A stretch of DNA of 64,000 bases from Bog-756 sp963730685 (GCA_963730685.1 CAVSSP010000004.1:1-64000); one strand, 5' to 3'. Numbered from the stretch's first letter, positions 15,846-25,660 are shown. Notes: generated by a model not told the origin, from the letters alone. Numbers and translations are program-made.

Positions 15846-15935
15846 CCGCCCTCCCGCCTTCAGCACCACCGACCGAATCCGCACGACCACCACCGACAAC
15901 ACAGCGCAGCCCACTGCCGAGGAGCCCTGATCAGC

Positions 15936-16874
15936 ATGCTCATCATCCAACGACCGACCGTCGAAGCCATCGGCGAAGAGGAAGACAACCGCCAGCGGTT
16001 CGCCGTCGGCCCGCTCGACCCCGGCTTCGGACACACCCTGGGCAACTCCCTCCGTCGCACCCTGCTCTCGTCGATCCCGGGTGCATCGATCACCCAGGTC
16101 CGATTCGATGACGCCCTCCACGAGTTCACGACCCTCCCGGGGGTGAAAGAGGACGTCACCGACCTCATCTTGAACCTGAAGGACGTCCTGTTCCGGGTGC
16201 ACGCCGACGAGCCGGTGACCATCCGCCTCGACAAGCGCGGCCCGGGCGACGCCACCGCCGGCGACCTCCAGGTCACCGCCGACGTCGAGGTCCTCAGCCC
16301 CTCCCAGCACATCGCCTCCCTGAACGGGAAGGGCCATCTGGCGGTGGACCTCACCGTGGAGCGGGGGCGCGGCTACCTGTCCGCCGACAAGAACAAGCGG
16401 TCGGCAACCATCGGGGTGATCCCGGTGGACGCCATCTTCTCGCCGGTGCGCAGGGTGGCCTTCACCGTCGAGCCGGTCCGGGTGGAGCAGTCCACCGACT
16501 TCGACCGTCTGGTGCTCGACATCGAGACCGACGGTTCCCTCACCCCCCGCGAGGCCCTGGCCTCGGCCGGTGACACCCTCAGGACCCTGGTGGGCCTGGT
16601 CGCCGACCTCGAGGACGAGCCGTTGGGCCTGGAGCTGGGCGAAGTCGGCACCATCGGCACCGGATCGCCCGACCTCGACCTGCGCATCGAGGACCTCGAC
16701 CTCACCGAGCGCCCCCGCAACTGCCTCAAGCGGGCCCAGATCAACACCATCGGCGAGCTGGTCGACCGGACGCTGGACGACCTGTTGAACATCACCAACT
16801 TCGGGCAGAAGTCGCTCGACGAGGTGCTCCAGAAGCTCGACGAGCGGGGCCTGTCCCTGCGGGTCAAGGACTGA
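15936..16874 (+). CDS. rpoA: RNA polymerase alpha subunit
   Basis: The alpha subunit dimerises to nucleate RNA polymerase assembly. The N-terminal domain has FGHTLGNSLRRTLLSSIPG and the assembly segments up to about residue 230. The C-terminal domain (RNCLKRAQINTIGELVDRT; LLNITNFGQKSLDEVLQKL) binds UP elements and activators. Length 312 is normal. The 90-bp spacer after rpsD is A/C-rich and unstructured by eye. Confidence 0.98.
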   Translation: MLIIQRPTVEAIGEEEDNRQRFAVGPLDPGFGHTLGNSLRRTLLSSIPGASITQVRFDDALHEFTTLPGVKEDVTDLILNLKDVLFRVHADEPVTIRLDKRGPGDATAGDLQVTADVEVLSPSQHIASLNGKGHLAVDLTVERGRGYLSADKNKRSATIGVIPVDAIFSPVRRVAFTVEPVRVEQSTDFDRLVLDIETDGSLTPREALASAGDTLRTLVGLVADLEDEPLGLELGEVGTIGTGSPDLDLRIEDLDLTERPRNCLKRAQINTIGELVDRTLDDLLNITNFGQKSLDEVLQKLDERGLSLRVKD

Positions 16875-16881
16875 GGCCACC

Positions 16882-17235
16882 ATGCTCGGTACCCCGAAGA
16901 AGGGCCGCCGCTTCGGCGGCAGTGCCGCCCACCAAAAGGCGATGATGGGGAACCTGGTCGCCTCGTTGATCGCCGCCGAATACCTGGTCACGACCGAGGC
17001 CAAGGCCAAGGCCCTCCGTCCCGTGGCCGAGAAGGTGATCACCGCCGCCGCCAAGGGCGGGGTGGCGCGCCACCGCAACGTGGTGGCGTTCATCCGCGAC
17101 AAGGACATGGCCCACAAGCTCTTCGAGGAGATCGGGCCCCGCTACGCCGAGCGGCCGGGCGGGTACACCCGGATCCTCAAGCTGGGCAACCGTCTGGGCG
17201 ACAACGCCCCGATGGCCCGCATCGAATTGGTGTGA
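16882..17235 (+). CDS. rplQ: 50S ribosomal protein L17
   Basis: L17 lies near the tunnel exit. The 117-residue product shows the L17 features KKGRRFGGSAAHQKAMMGNL, VASLIAAEYLVTTEAKAKAL and the C-terminal YTRILKLGNRLGDNAPMA. It starts 7 bp after rpoA, ending the alpha operon. Two GC hairpins lie immediately downstream. Confidence 0.97.
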   Translation: MLGTPKKGRRFGGSAAHQKAMMGNLVASLIAAEYLVTTEAKAKALRPVAEKVITAAAKGGVARHRNVVAFIRDKDMAHKLFEEIGPRYAERPGGYTRILKLGNRLGDNAPMARIELV

Positions 17236-18086
17236 GCGGACCCCCCCGTGCCGGGGGGGTGGATGAGGGGGTCGCCCCCCCTGTCCGGTGGCGGATGCGG
17301 GTCGCCTACGACGGATCGGGCTTCCACGGGTTCGCCGCCCAGGAGGGTGTCCCCACCGTGGCCGGGTCGCTCGTCGAGGCGCTCGGCCGGGTGGTCCGGT
17401 CCCCGGTCACCCTGACCTGCGCCGGCCGGACCGATACCGGGGTCCACGCCCTCGACCAGGTGGTCCACTTCGAGGTGCCGGCCGCCGTGTCCGAGGCGCT
17501 CGATCCGGCCGCCCTGGTCAAATCGTGCAACAGCCAGGTCGGTCCGGGCATCGTCGTGCGCCAGGCCGAGCCGGCGCCCGACGGATTCGACGCCCGCCAC
17601 TCCGCGGTGGCCCGTCGTTACCGGTACCTGGTGGTGAACGCCCCGGTGCCCGACCCGCTCCTGGCCGGGCTGGCCTGGCACGTCTCCGATCCGCTCGACC
17701 TGCGCTCGATGGCCGCCGCCGCCGATGCGCTGTTGGGGGAGCACGACTTCCGGGCCTTCTGTCGCCGGGTGCCGGGGACCTCGCCGGACGAGCCGATCAA
17801 CCGACGGGTGGCCGATGCCCGCTGGACCCGGCTGAGCCGCGCCGGAGCCGCCTCCACGCCGGCGCTGGCCCCGATCTCGGGAGATCTCTACGCCTTCGAG
17901 ATCGAGGCCAATGCCTTCTGCCACCAGATGGTCCGCTCGCTGGTCGGCACCCTGGTGGAGGTGGGACGGGGCCGCAAGCGGGCATCCGACATCCTGTGGA
18001 TCCTGCGGTCCGCAGACCGTCAGCAGGCCGCCCAGCCCGCTCCTCCCCAGGGCCTGACCCTGGTGGCGGTCCGCTATCCGAGCTGA
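17232..18086 (+). CDS. truA: tRNA pseudouridine synthase A
   Basis: TruA makes pseudouridine at positions 38-40 of tRNA anticodon arms. The catalytic Asp lies in CAGRTDTGVHAL, and RRYRYLVVN, HDFRAFC and FCHQMVRSLVGTLVEVGRG are family motifs. The frame opens at GTG 17232, overlapping the rplQ stop (GTGA) and giving 284 residues. The first 21 codons are non-conserved and encode two GC hairpins, so ATG at 17295 (MRVAYDGSGFHGF, 263 residues) may be the true start. Confidence 0.94.
   Translation: MSGPPRAGGVDEGVAPPVRWRMRVAYDGSGFHGFAAQEGVPTVAGSLVEALGRVVRSPVTLTCAGRTDTGVHALDQVVHFEVPAAVSEALDPAALVKSCNSQVGPGIVVRQAEPAPDGFDARHSAVARRYRYLVVNAPVPDPLLAGLAWHVSDPLDLRSMAAAADALLGEHDFRAFCRRVPGTSPDEPINRRVADARWTRLSRAGAASTPALAPISGDLYAFEIEANAFCHQMVRSLVGTLVEVGRGRKRASDILWILRSADRQQAAQPAPPQGLTLVAVRYPS
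17240..17279 (+). terminator. Two adjacent GC hairpins at the rplQ/truA junction
   Basis: A perfect 8-bp stem, ACCCCCCC (17240-17247) with GGGGGGGT (17253-17260), is followed by GGGGG (17267-17271) pairing with CCCCC (17275-17279). They begin 5 bases after the rplQ stop. No T-run. They could end or attenuate alpha-operon transcription before truA. Confidence 0.4.
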
Positions 18087-18091
18087 CCGGC

Positions 18092-18120
18092 TTGCCCGGC
18101 GGCCCGTTTCGTCGTAACCT
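18092..18120 (+). promoter_or_regulatory. Possible promoter for rplM-rpsI
   Basis: TTGCCC (18092-18097) and TAACCT (18115-18120) are separated by 17 bp and fit a sigma-A-type actinobacterial promoter. This would give a leader of about 150 nt before the rplM GTG, consistent with independent control of rplM-rpsI. Confidence 0.4.
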
Positions 18121-18279
18121 AGGCAGTCGCCCGGTAGGGCCTCCGATTGGTCGCGTGTGGAGCAGCGGTGCCGTAGTGGCGCTCAGTGGTGCTGTCCGAC
18201 ACGTAGCCGGGGGCCACCGACGACCGGTCCGCACCATGGGGTGTGTGACCACCCGGCATCACCGAACAAGGATCTCCCC

Positions 18280-18747
18280 GTGCGCACGTTCTCTCCCAAG
18301 CCCGCCGACATCACCCGCTCCTGGCACATCGTCGACGCCGACGGCCTGGTGCTGGGCCGGTTGGCCACCGAGGTGGCGGCCATCCTCCGGGGCAAGCACA
18401 AGCCGACCTTCGCCCCCCACGTGGACGGCGGAGATCACGTGATCGTGGTCAACGCCGACAAGGTGGTGCTCACCTCGGGCAAGGCCGAGTCGAAGATCGC
18501 CTACCGCCACAGTGGCTACCCGGGCGGGCTCACCGCCACCACCTACAGCGATCTGATGATCGACCGCGCCGACCAGGTGGTGCGCAATGCGGTCACCGGT
18601 ATGCTGCCGAAGAACCGGCTGGGTCGACAGATGGCCACGAAGCTCAAGGTCTACCGCGGCGCAGAGCATCCCCACGCCGCACAGTCCCCGGAGGTCCTGG
18701 ACCTGCCGGCCGCCCGCCGCACCGCCTCGGCCCGGAGCGGCGCGTAA
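18280..18747 (+). CDS. rplM: 50S ribosomal protein L13
   Basis: L13 is an early 23S rRNA binder. The 155-residue product reads RTFSPKPADITRSWHIVDAD at the N-terminus, then GRLATEVAAILRGKHKPTF and VTGMLPKNRLGRQM, all L13 motifs. GTG start at 18280 with AAGGA (18268-18272) 7 bases upstream; the frame extends upstream without conservation. It pairs with rpsI 54 bp downstream, as in nearly all bacteria. Confidence 0.96.
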   Translation: MRTFSPKPADITRSWHIVDADGLVLGRLATEVAAILRGKHKPTFAPHVDGGDHVIVVNADKVVLTSGKAESKIAYRHSGYPGGLTATTYSDLMIDRADQVVRNAVTGMLPKNRLGRQMATKLKVYRGAEHPHAAQSPEVLDLPAARRTASARSGA

Positions 18748-18801
18748 GCGTCCCGGCCCGACCAGGCGACCGAAGAGAAAACGAACGCGAGGAACCCAAC
18801 T

Positions 18802-19200
18802 GTGGCCACTGCCGCCCCCATCTGCCAGACCACCGGACGACGCAAGCGAGCGGTCGCCCGGGTCCGGATCCGTCCCGGCGACGGCGCCATCTCCGTCAAC
18901 GGGCACACGTTCGAGGAGTACTTCACCTCGGCCACCCACCGCATGATCGTCACCGAGCCGTTGCGCCTGACCGAGACCACCGAGTCCTGGAACATCGACG
19001 TGACCATCGACGGCGGGGGCGTGTCCGGCCAGGCCGGTGCGTTCCGACTGGGCATCGCCCGGGCCCTGTGCGAGCTCGACCCCGAGTTGCGGGCGGTCCT
19101 CAAGAAGGCAGGATTCCTCACGCGTGACTCCCGCGAGAAGGAGTCGAAGAAGTACGGCCTGAAGAAGGCCCGCAAGGCGCCCCAGTACTCCAAGCGCTGA
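18802..19200 (+). CDS. rpsI: 30S ribosomal protein S9
   Basis: S9 places its C-terminal tail at the P-site tRNA. The 132-residue product has TTGRRKRAVARVRIRPG, GQAGAFRLGIARALCELDPE and the invariant basic end PQYSKR. GTG start; 18782-18793 is purine-rich. The next gene, glmM, begins 4 bp after the stop, so the ribosomal and cell-wall precursor genes may be co-transcribed. Confidence 0.97.
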   Translation: MATAAPICQTTGRRKRAVARVRIRPGDGAISVNGHTFEEYFTSATHRMIVTEPLRLTETTESWNIDVTIDGGGVSGQAGAFRLGIARALCELDPELRAVLKKAGFLTRDSREKESKKYGLKKARKAPQYSKR

Positions 19201-19204
19201 GCCG

Positions 19205-20572
19205 ATGGGCAGAACCCGGTTCGGGACCGACGGGGTCCGGGGCGTCGCCAACGTCGAGCTGACCCCGGAGCTGGTCCTGGCCCTGGGTCGGGCGACCGCC
19301 CGGCACATCGCCGCACCCACCTTCCTGGTCGGGCGGGACACCCGCCGGTCGGGTCCCATGCTCCAGGCGGCGCTGTCGGCCGGACTGGCCAGCGAGGGGG
19401 CCGACGTGGTCGACGTCGGCGTGCTGCCCACACCGGCACTGGCCTGGCTGTCGGCGGCCCGGGGCCTGCCCGCCGTGGTCATCTCGGCGTCGCACAACCC
19501 GTTCGGTGACAACGGCGTCAAGCTGTTCGGGGCCGGCGGGACCAAGCTCGGCGTCCAGCTCGAGACGGACATCGAAGAGGAGCTCGAGCGGATCCTCGAC
19601 CCGACCGTGCGGGGGCCCCAGAGCCTCGAGGGGCACGGGGTGGGCACCGTCACCGTCGAACCCGGCCTCGGCGATGGGTACGTGGAGCACCTGACGTCGC
19701 TCCTCGAGGGGCGCCGGCTCGACGGGCTCCGCATCGTGGTGGACAGCGCCAACGGCTCGGCGTCGGCGGTGGCCGCATCGGTCTACGAGAAGCTCGGCGC
19801 CGACGTGGTGGCCATCGGCTGCCATCCGGACGGCACCAACATCAACGCCGGGTGCGGCTCGACCTCCACGGGCACGCTGGCCTCGGCCGTGGTGGAGCAC
19901 CACGCCGATCTGGGCCTGGCCCTCGACGGCGACGCCGACCGGCTGCTGGCCATCGGCCCCGACGGCGCGCTGGCCAACGGGGACGAGCTGATCGCCCTTT
20001 TCGCCTTGGATCTGGCCGCCCGGGGGCAGCTGGCCGGGAACACGGTGGTGGTCACCGTCATGACCAACCTCGGCTTCCGCCTGGCCATGGACGCCCGGAA
20101 CGTGATCGTGAAGGAGACGCCGGTCGGGGACCGCCACGTGCTGGCGGCCCTCGACAAGGAGGGCTTCTCGCTCGGTGGCGAGCAGTCCGGCCACATCATC
20201 TTCCGTCGCCTGGCCACCACCGGGGACGGGCTGCTGACCGGCCTGATCCTGGCCGATCTGGTCCGTCGGACGGGCCGATCGCTCACCGAGCAGCTGGACG
20301 GGCTGGTCGTGCGGGTGCCCCAGGTCCTGGTCAACGTGCCGGTCCCCAACACCGAGCTCCTGGAGGGCGCCGAGGCGGTGTGGTCGGCGGTGGCCGAGGA
20401 AGAGGCCAGGTTGGGGGAGACGGGCCGGGTGCTGCTGCGGCCCAGCGGGACCGAGCCGCTGGTCCGGGTGATGGTGGAGGCACAAGGTGACGGGGTGGCC
20501 GCGGCCATCGCCGAGCGCCTGGGCAAGCTGGTCGGGTTCGAGCTGCAGGCCGCCGCCGCCACCCACGGCTGA
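19205..20572 (+). CDS. glmM: Phosphoglucosamine mutase
   Basis: Converts glucosamine-6-phosphate to glucosamine-1-phosphate on the way to UDP-GlcNAc. The four phosphohexomutase motifs are present: phospho-Ser loop VVISASHNPFGDN (phosphorylated Ser96), Mg-binding LDGDADR, sugar-binding GEQSGH, and phosphate-binding RPSGTEPLVRV. Length 455 is standard. It is tightly linked to rpsI upstream and is followed after 95 bp by glmS, which supplies its substrate. Confidence 0.97.
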   Translation: MGRTRFGTDGVRGVANVELTPELVLALGRATARHIAAPTFLVGRDTRRSGPMLQAALSAGLASEGADVVDVGVLPTPALAWLSAARGLPAVVISASHNPFGDNGVKLFGAGGTKLGVQLETDIEEELERILDPTVRGPQSLEGHGVGTVTVEPGLGDGYVEHLTSLLEGRRLDGLRIVVDSANGSASAVAASVYEKLGADVVAIGCHPDGTNINAGCGSTSTGTLASAVVEHHADLGLALDGDADRLLAIGPDGALANGDELIALFALDLAARGQLAGNTVVVTVMTNLGFRLAMDARNVIVKETPVGDRHVLAALDKEGFSLGGEQSGHIIFRRLATTGDGLLTGLILADLVRRTGRSLTEQLDGLVVRVPQVLVNVPVPNTELLEGAEAVWSAVAEEEARLGETGRVLLRPSGTEPLVRVMVEAQGDGVAAAIAERLGKLVGFELQAAAATHG

Positions 20573-20667
20573 GTCGGGCGGGGGAGGCCGGGCCCCGTCC
20601 CCGGTGGTTCGGGCGGAAGGCCGGGGAGGAGCCTCCGCGGCCGGCCTGGCCACTAGCCTCGGTGTCC

Positions 20668-22573
20668 ATGTGCGGCATCATCGGCATCACCAGGATGGCC
20701 CCGGACGGAGACGGCGACGGCCGGGGCGATGCCGGTGAGCGGCCCACCGGCGACGTGCTCGCGGTCCTGCTCGAGGGACTCAGCCGCCTCGAGTACCGCG
20801 GGCTACGACTCGGCCGGCGTGGCCCTGGTGGGCGACGGATTCACCACGGCGTGGGTGGGGCGGGCGGCCAACGGCACCCGGTCCCTCGGCGATCTGACCA
20901 AGCAGACCGAACGGGCACCCGTCGGTGCCACCGCCGGTATCGGCCACACCCGGTGGGCCACCCACGGCCGGCCCACCGAGGAGAACGCCCATCCCCACGT
21001 CGACTGCACCGGACGGCTGGCCCTCATCCACAACGGCATCATCGAGAACCACGTCGAGCTGGCCGACGAGCTGGTCGCCGCCGGCCACGAGCTCAAGTCC
21101 GACACCGACACCGAGGTCCTGGCCCACCTCATCGAGGCCGGCCTGGCCGCCGCCGGCGACGGTGACCTCGCCGGGGCCGTGCGTGCCGCCCTCGGACGGG
21201 TACGGGGGGCCTTCGCCATCGCCGTGGTGTGGGCGGACCGGCCCGACCTGGTGGTGGCGGCCCGCCGGGTCTCCCCGCTCCTGATGGGGGTGGGTGAGGA
21301 TTCGGCCTTCCTGGCCTCGGACATCCCCGCCATCCTCGATCTGACCCGGGAGTTCTTCATCCTCGAGGACGACCAGGTGGCCGAGCTGACCCCGGGGTCC
21401 ATCCGGGTCACCGACATCGACGGCACGACCGTGGTGCCCGAACGCATCTCGGTCGCCTGGGACCTCGAGGCCGCCCGGAAGGACGGCTACGACGACTTCA
21501 TGAGCAAGGAGATGCACGAGCAGCCCAAGGCGGTGGCCGACACCCTGCTCGACCGGCTCCTCCCCGACGGCACCCTCTCGCTCGACGAGGTCCACATCTC
21601 GGCCGAGGAGTTCCGTGCCGTCAACAAGGTGTTCATCGTCGCCTGCGGCAGCAGCTACCACGCCGGCATGATGGCGAAGTACGCCATCGAGCACTGGGCT
21701 CGGGTCCCGGTGGAGATCGACATCGCCAGCGAGTTCATCTACCGCGACCCGGTCCTCGACCCGACCACCCTGGTCATCGGTGTCAGCCAGTCCGGCGAGA
21801 CGGCCGATACCCGCATCGCCATGGAAGAGGCCCGGCGCCAGGGGGCCAAGGTGCTGGTCATCTCGAACGTGGTCGACTCGTCGATGGCCCGGGGCAGCGA
21901 CGCCGTCCTCTACACCCGGGCCGGTCCCGAGGTCGGGGTGGCCGCCACCAAGACCCACCTGGCCCAGATCACCGCCCTCGAGATCTTCGCCCTCTACCTG
22001 GCCCAGACCCGCCGGACCCTCTCCCCCCACGACGCCCGTGCCCTGTTCGAGCACATGGGGTTCCTGCCCGACAAGGTGGCACTGGCCCTCGAGCGGTCCG
22101 CCGACGTCGAGGCGGTGGCGGCCCGGTACAAGGACTCCCCCTCGTTCATGTTCCTCGGCCGCCAGGTCGGTTACCCGGTGGCCCTCGAGGGCGCCCTGAA
22201 GCTGAAGGAGCTCTCCTACCTGCGGGCCGAGGGATTCCCGGCCGGCGAGTTGAAGCACGGGCCCATCGCCCTGGTCGAGGAGGGGACGGTGGTCATCGGT
22301 GTCGCCACCCGCACGCCGATCCTGGCGAAGATGATGAGCAACGTGACCGAGGTCAAGAGCCGCGGCGCCACCGTGGTCCTGGTGGTCAACGACGGGGACG
22401 ACAAGACGGCCAGCCAGGCCGATGCCGTGCTGTGGGTGCCCGAGACCGAGTACCTGTTCTCCCCGGTCGTCGACGTGGTGCCGCTCCAGATGTTCGCCTA
22501 CTCGCTGGCCCGCCTGCACGGCCACGATGTCGATCGTCCCCGCAATCTGGCCAAGGTGGTCACCGTCGAGTGA
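20668..22573 (+). CDS. glmS: Glutamine-fructose-6-phosphate aminotransferase (one frameshift)
   Basis: Makes glucosamine-6-phosphate from fructose-6-phosphate and glutamine. ATG 20668 gives MCGIIGI, whose Cys2 is the glutaminase nucleophile. The frame then breaks inside the conserved LEYRG-YDSAG motif: a third G at 20800-20802 shifts it by +1. Removing one G restores a continuous ~634-residue enzyme with HTRWATHGRPTEENAHPH, two SIS domains (VACGSSYHAGMMAKY; FLGRQVGYPVALEGALKLKE) and the C-terminal NLAKVVTVE. The break in so conserved a motif of an essential enzyme points to a consensus-sequence error. Confidence 0.93.
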
Positions 22574-23094
22574 CCGGCGGTTCCCGTGCCACGCCGTCGA
22601 CGACGCTGGGGAGTGGACTGGCCGAAGCCCTCGGCCGATCCGGTCTCGTGGTCGGAGTGGGCATCGACGCCGTCGAGATCGACCGGTTCGCCCGGGCGCT
22701 GGCCCGCCGGACGAAGATGGCCGACCGGCTGTTCACCGCCGGCGAGCTCGCCTACGCCCGTGCCGCCGCCGACCCTGCGCCCCGGCTGTCCACCCGGTTC
22801 GCGGCCAAGGAGGCCACGATGAAGGCGCTCGGGGTCGGACTGGGGGCCTTCTCGTTCCATGACGTCGAGGTGGTACGCATCGGGCTCGACGCTCCCTGGC
22901 TGGTCCTCCACGGCCCCGCCGAGGAGCTGGCCCGGCAGGCCGGGGTGTCCCGATGGCACCTCTCCCTCACCCACACCGACCGGACGGCCCTGGCCGTCGT
23001 GGTGGCCGACCACGCCGCCGGACCCGCCGGTGCCGCCGGACTCGCCGGTGCCGCCGGACTCGCCGGTGTGGCCTCCCCTGAGCCGAAGCCGTAG
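22570..23094 (+). CDS. acpS: Holo-[acyl-carrier-protein] synthase
   Basis: Transfers 4'-phosphopantetheine from CoA to acyl carrier protein. Motifs: VGVGIDAVEIDRFARAL (Mg-binding Asp), RFAAKEATMKALG and HLSLTHTDRTALAVVVA. GTG 22570 overlaps the glmS stop (GTGA), giving 174 residues. About 28 residues before the core and a Gly/Ala/Leu tail after it make it longer than the usual ~125. The tail is encoded by an 18-bp tandem repeat (23023-23073). A later internal start cannot be excluded. Confidence 0.9.
   Translation: MTGGSRATPSTTLGSGLAEALGRSGLVVGVGIDAVEIDRFARALARRTKMADRLFTAGELAYARAAADPAPRLSTRFAAKEATMKALGVGLGAFSFHDVEVVRIGLDAPWLVLHGPAEELARQAGVSRWHLSLTHTDRTALAVVVADHAAGPAGAAGLAGAAGLAGVASPEPKP
23023..23073 (+). 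repeat. 18-bp tandem repeat in the 3' end of acpS
   Basis: CTCGCCGGTGCCGCCGGA recurs nearly three times in phase with the reading frame, coding for repeats of GAAGLA. Such in-frame repeats are prone to copy-number change and probably lengthen a dispensable tail. Confidence 0.7.
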
Positions 23095-23105
23095 CGTCGG
23101 GACGG

Positions 23106-24501
23106 ATGCAACCGGTACTCACCGTCGCCGAGATGAACGCCGTCGACGCCGCAGCCGCCGAGACGACCCCGCTCGACATCCTGGTGGGGCGGGCCGGTCA
23201 TGCGGTGGCGCTGGCCGCCCTGGAGATGATGGGGGGTGCCTACGGCCGGCGTGTGGTGGTGGTGGCCGGCCCGGGCAACAACGGGGCCGACGGCCGGGTC
23301 GCCGGCGACCTCCTGGCTGTCCGCGGCGCCCGGGTCACCGTGGTCGATGCCCGTTCGGCGCCCGCCGGTCGGGACCGGCCGACCTGGTCATCGACGCCGC
23401 CTTCGGTACCGGGTTCCGGGGCGAGTACCGGTTCCCGACGCTGGCCCCCGGGACGCCGGTCCTGGCCGTGGACATCCCCTCGGGGGTGCACGGGGACACC
23501 GGGCGGGGCGTCCGGCACCCCGGTGGCCGCCGACCGCACGGTGACCTTCGTCGCCCTGAAGGCCGGGCTGATCCAGGGCGACGGGGCCGTCCTGGCCGGC
23601 AGGGTGTCGGTGGTCGACATCGGTCTCCCCGCCGGGACCCCGGCCGTCGGGGTCGTCGGCGATGAGGATGTCGGCGTGCCTGGTGCCGGCACGCGGTCGA
23701 CAGGGGAACAAGTGGTCCGCCGCCGTCCTGGTGGTGGCGGGGTCCCCCGGCATGACCGGCGCCGCGGCCATGTGTGCCCGTGCCGCCTACCGCTCCGGCG
23801 CCGGCATGGTCCGGCTCGGTGTGCCGGGGGCCGCGCTGTCCGAGTCGCCTGCCTCCGAGGCCGTCGGTGTGGCGCTCCCGGGCCAGGGCTGGGCGACAGA
23901 GGCGCTGGCCGTGGCGTCCCGGTGCTCGGCGGTGATCGTCGGCCCGGGCCTCGGACGGGAACCGGCCACCGTGGCGGAGGTCAAGCGGTTGGTGGCCGAG
24001 GCGCCGGCACCGGTCGTGGTGGACGCCGACGGGTTGAACGCCCTCGGGAGGCTCGAGGGCGGGTGCCTGTCGGCGTCGCGGTCGGCGGTGGTGCTCACCC
24101 CCCACGACGGGGAGTACGAACGGCTCATGGACGGGGCACCGGGACCCGACCGCATCGACGCCGCCCGCCGGCTGGCCGGGGCGTCGGGCGCGGTGGCACT
24201 GCTCAAGGGGCCCACCACGGCCGTGGCCCACCCCGACGGGCGGGTGCGCCTGGCCACGGCCGGGACACCGGGGCTCGCCACCGCCGGCACCGGCGACGTG
24301 CTGTCCGGGGTCATCGCCGCCCTGATGGCCCGCGGCCTCGACCCGCTGGACGCCGCCGCGGTGGGCGCCCACGTGCACGGCCGGGCCGGCGCCCGTGGCC
24401 TCGGAGACGGGTTGGTGGCCGGCGACCTTCCCGAGTTGGTGGCCCTGGTCCTGGCCGAGCTGGGCCCGGGAGCCGGGCACCGCGGGGGTGCCCGTGGCTG
24501 A
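23106..24501 (+). CDS. nnr: Bifunctional NAD(P)H-hydrate epimerase/dehydratase (three frameshifts)
   Basis: Repairs hydrated NAD(P)H. The N-terminal epimerase domain (YjeF_N) shows VVVVAGPGNNGADGRVAGDL and DLVIDAAFGTGFRGEYRFP; the C-terminal ADP-dependent dehydratase (carbohydrate-kinase-like) shows VLVVAGSPGMTGAAAMCARA, DADGLNALG, LTPHDGEYERL and the GTGDVLSGVIAAL anion hole. Domain parts lie in different frames: breaks near 23370-23383, 23503-23512 and 23660-23690. Net length is 3n+1, agreeing with one deletion and two insertions. Corrected length is about 465 residues. Most likely sequence errors, but a decayed gene cannot be excluded. Confidence 0.85.
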
Positions 24502-25660
24502 CCGGTGGCGCCCGGCCTGGGCGGACATCGATCTCGACGCCGTCCGGCACAACGCCGCCCTCCTGTCCGGCCTGACCCGCCCGGCTGCCCTGTGCGCGGT
24601 GGTGAAGGCGGACGGCTACGGGCACGGCGACGTCCCTGTCGCCCGGGCGGCCCTGGAGGGCGGTGCGTCCTGGCTGGCCGTGGCGCTGGTCGAAGAGGGC
24701 GTGACGCTCCGCGAGGCGGGGATCGAGGCTCCGATCCTCCTCCTCTCCGAGCCGCCGGTGGACGGCATGGCCGAGGCGGTGGCCCGGAGCCTGGTCCCGA
24801 CCGTCTACACCCGGGAGGGCTCGAGGCGCTCAGCCGGACGGTCGCCGAGGCCGGGGTCCCCCCGTCGCGGTCCACCTCAAGGTGGACACGGGGATGCACC
24901 GGGTGGGTGCCGATCCCGACGAGGTTCGGTCCCTGGCCGATCACATCGCGAGCGACCCCGACTGGAGCTGGGGGCCCTGTGGACCCACCTCGCCGTCGCC
25001 GACGGCGACACTGCGCTCGACCGGGAGTTCACCGGGGCCCAGCTGGGGAGCTTCGACGCTGTCGTCAAGGATCTGGCGGCTCGGGCCACCGTCCCCCCAT
25101 GACCCATGTGGCCAATTCGGCCGGTGCCATCGGCGTGGCCGCGTCCCGTCACGACATGGTGCGCTGCGGGATCGCCGTCTACGGCGTGTCCCCCACCCCG
25201 GCGCTGGCGGCCGCGCTGGCCGACGCCACCGGCGGGGGCCGGCTGCAGCCGGTCCTGTCGCTCCGCAGCCGGGTCACCTTCGTGCGGGACCTCGACGCCG
25301 GGGAGCGCCCCTCGTACGGCCGGCGCCGGCCGCTGGCTCCCGGTCGACGGTGGCCACCATCCCGATCGGGTATGCGGACGGCGTCCCGAGGCGCCTCTTC
25401 GACCAGGGGGGTGAGGTTCTGGTCGGGGGTGCGCCGGACCCGCTGGCCGGAGTGGTCACCATGGACCAGATCGTGGTGGACTGCGGCCCGGTCGGGAGCG
25501 CGCCGGTGGAGGTCGGGGACGAGGTGGTGCTGCTCGGCCGCCAGGGCAGCGAGGAGATCTCCGCCACCGAGTGGGCCGACCTCCTCGGCACGATCAGTAC
25601 GAGGTCCTGTGCGACATCGGGCCGAGGGTCCCGCGGCTGCTGACGGGCGGCACCGCCTGA
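24494..25660 (+). CDS. alr: Alanine racemase (six frameshifts)
   Basis: PLP enzyme making D-alanine for peptidoglycan. N-terminal RPAWADIDLDAVRHNAALL and the PLP-lysine motif AVVKADGYGHG are intact. The rest is spread over all three frames: LEALSRTVAEAGV, VAVHLKVDTGMHRVGADPDE, LWTHLAVADGD, HVANSAGAIGVAASR with MVRCGIAVYG, TVATIPIGYADGVPRR (catalytic Tyr region), and YEVLCDIGPRVPRLL to the stop at 25660. Each switch equals a one-base deletion, near 24823, 24862, 24960, 25103, 25340 and 25595; several are in G or C runs. GTG 24494 overlaps the nnr stop. Corrected length is about 390. Confidence 0.85.

Noticed and set aside
20800..20802. Programmed ribosomal frameshift in glmS
   Set aside because: No slippery heptamer, no stimulatory structure evident, and many unrelated genes in the window show similar one-base breaks.
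20780..22525. 581-codon minus-strand frame opposite glmS
   Set aside because: Composition artefact; glmS motifs on the plus strand are decisive.
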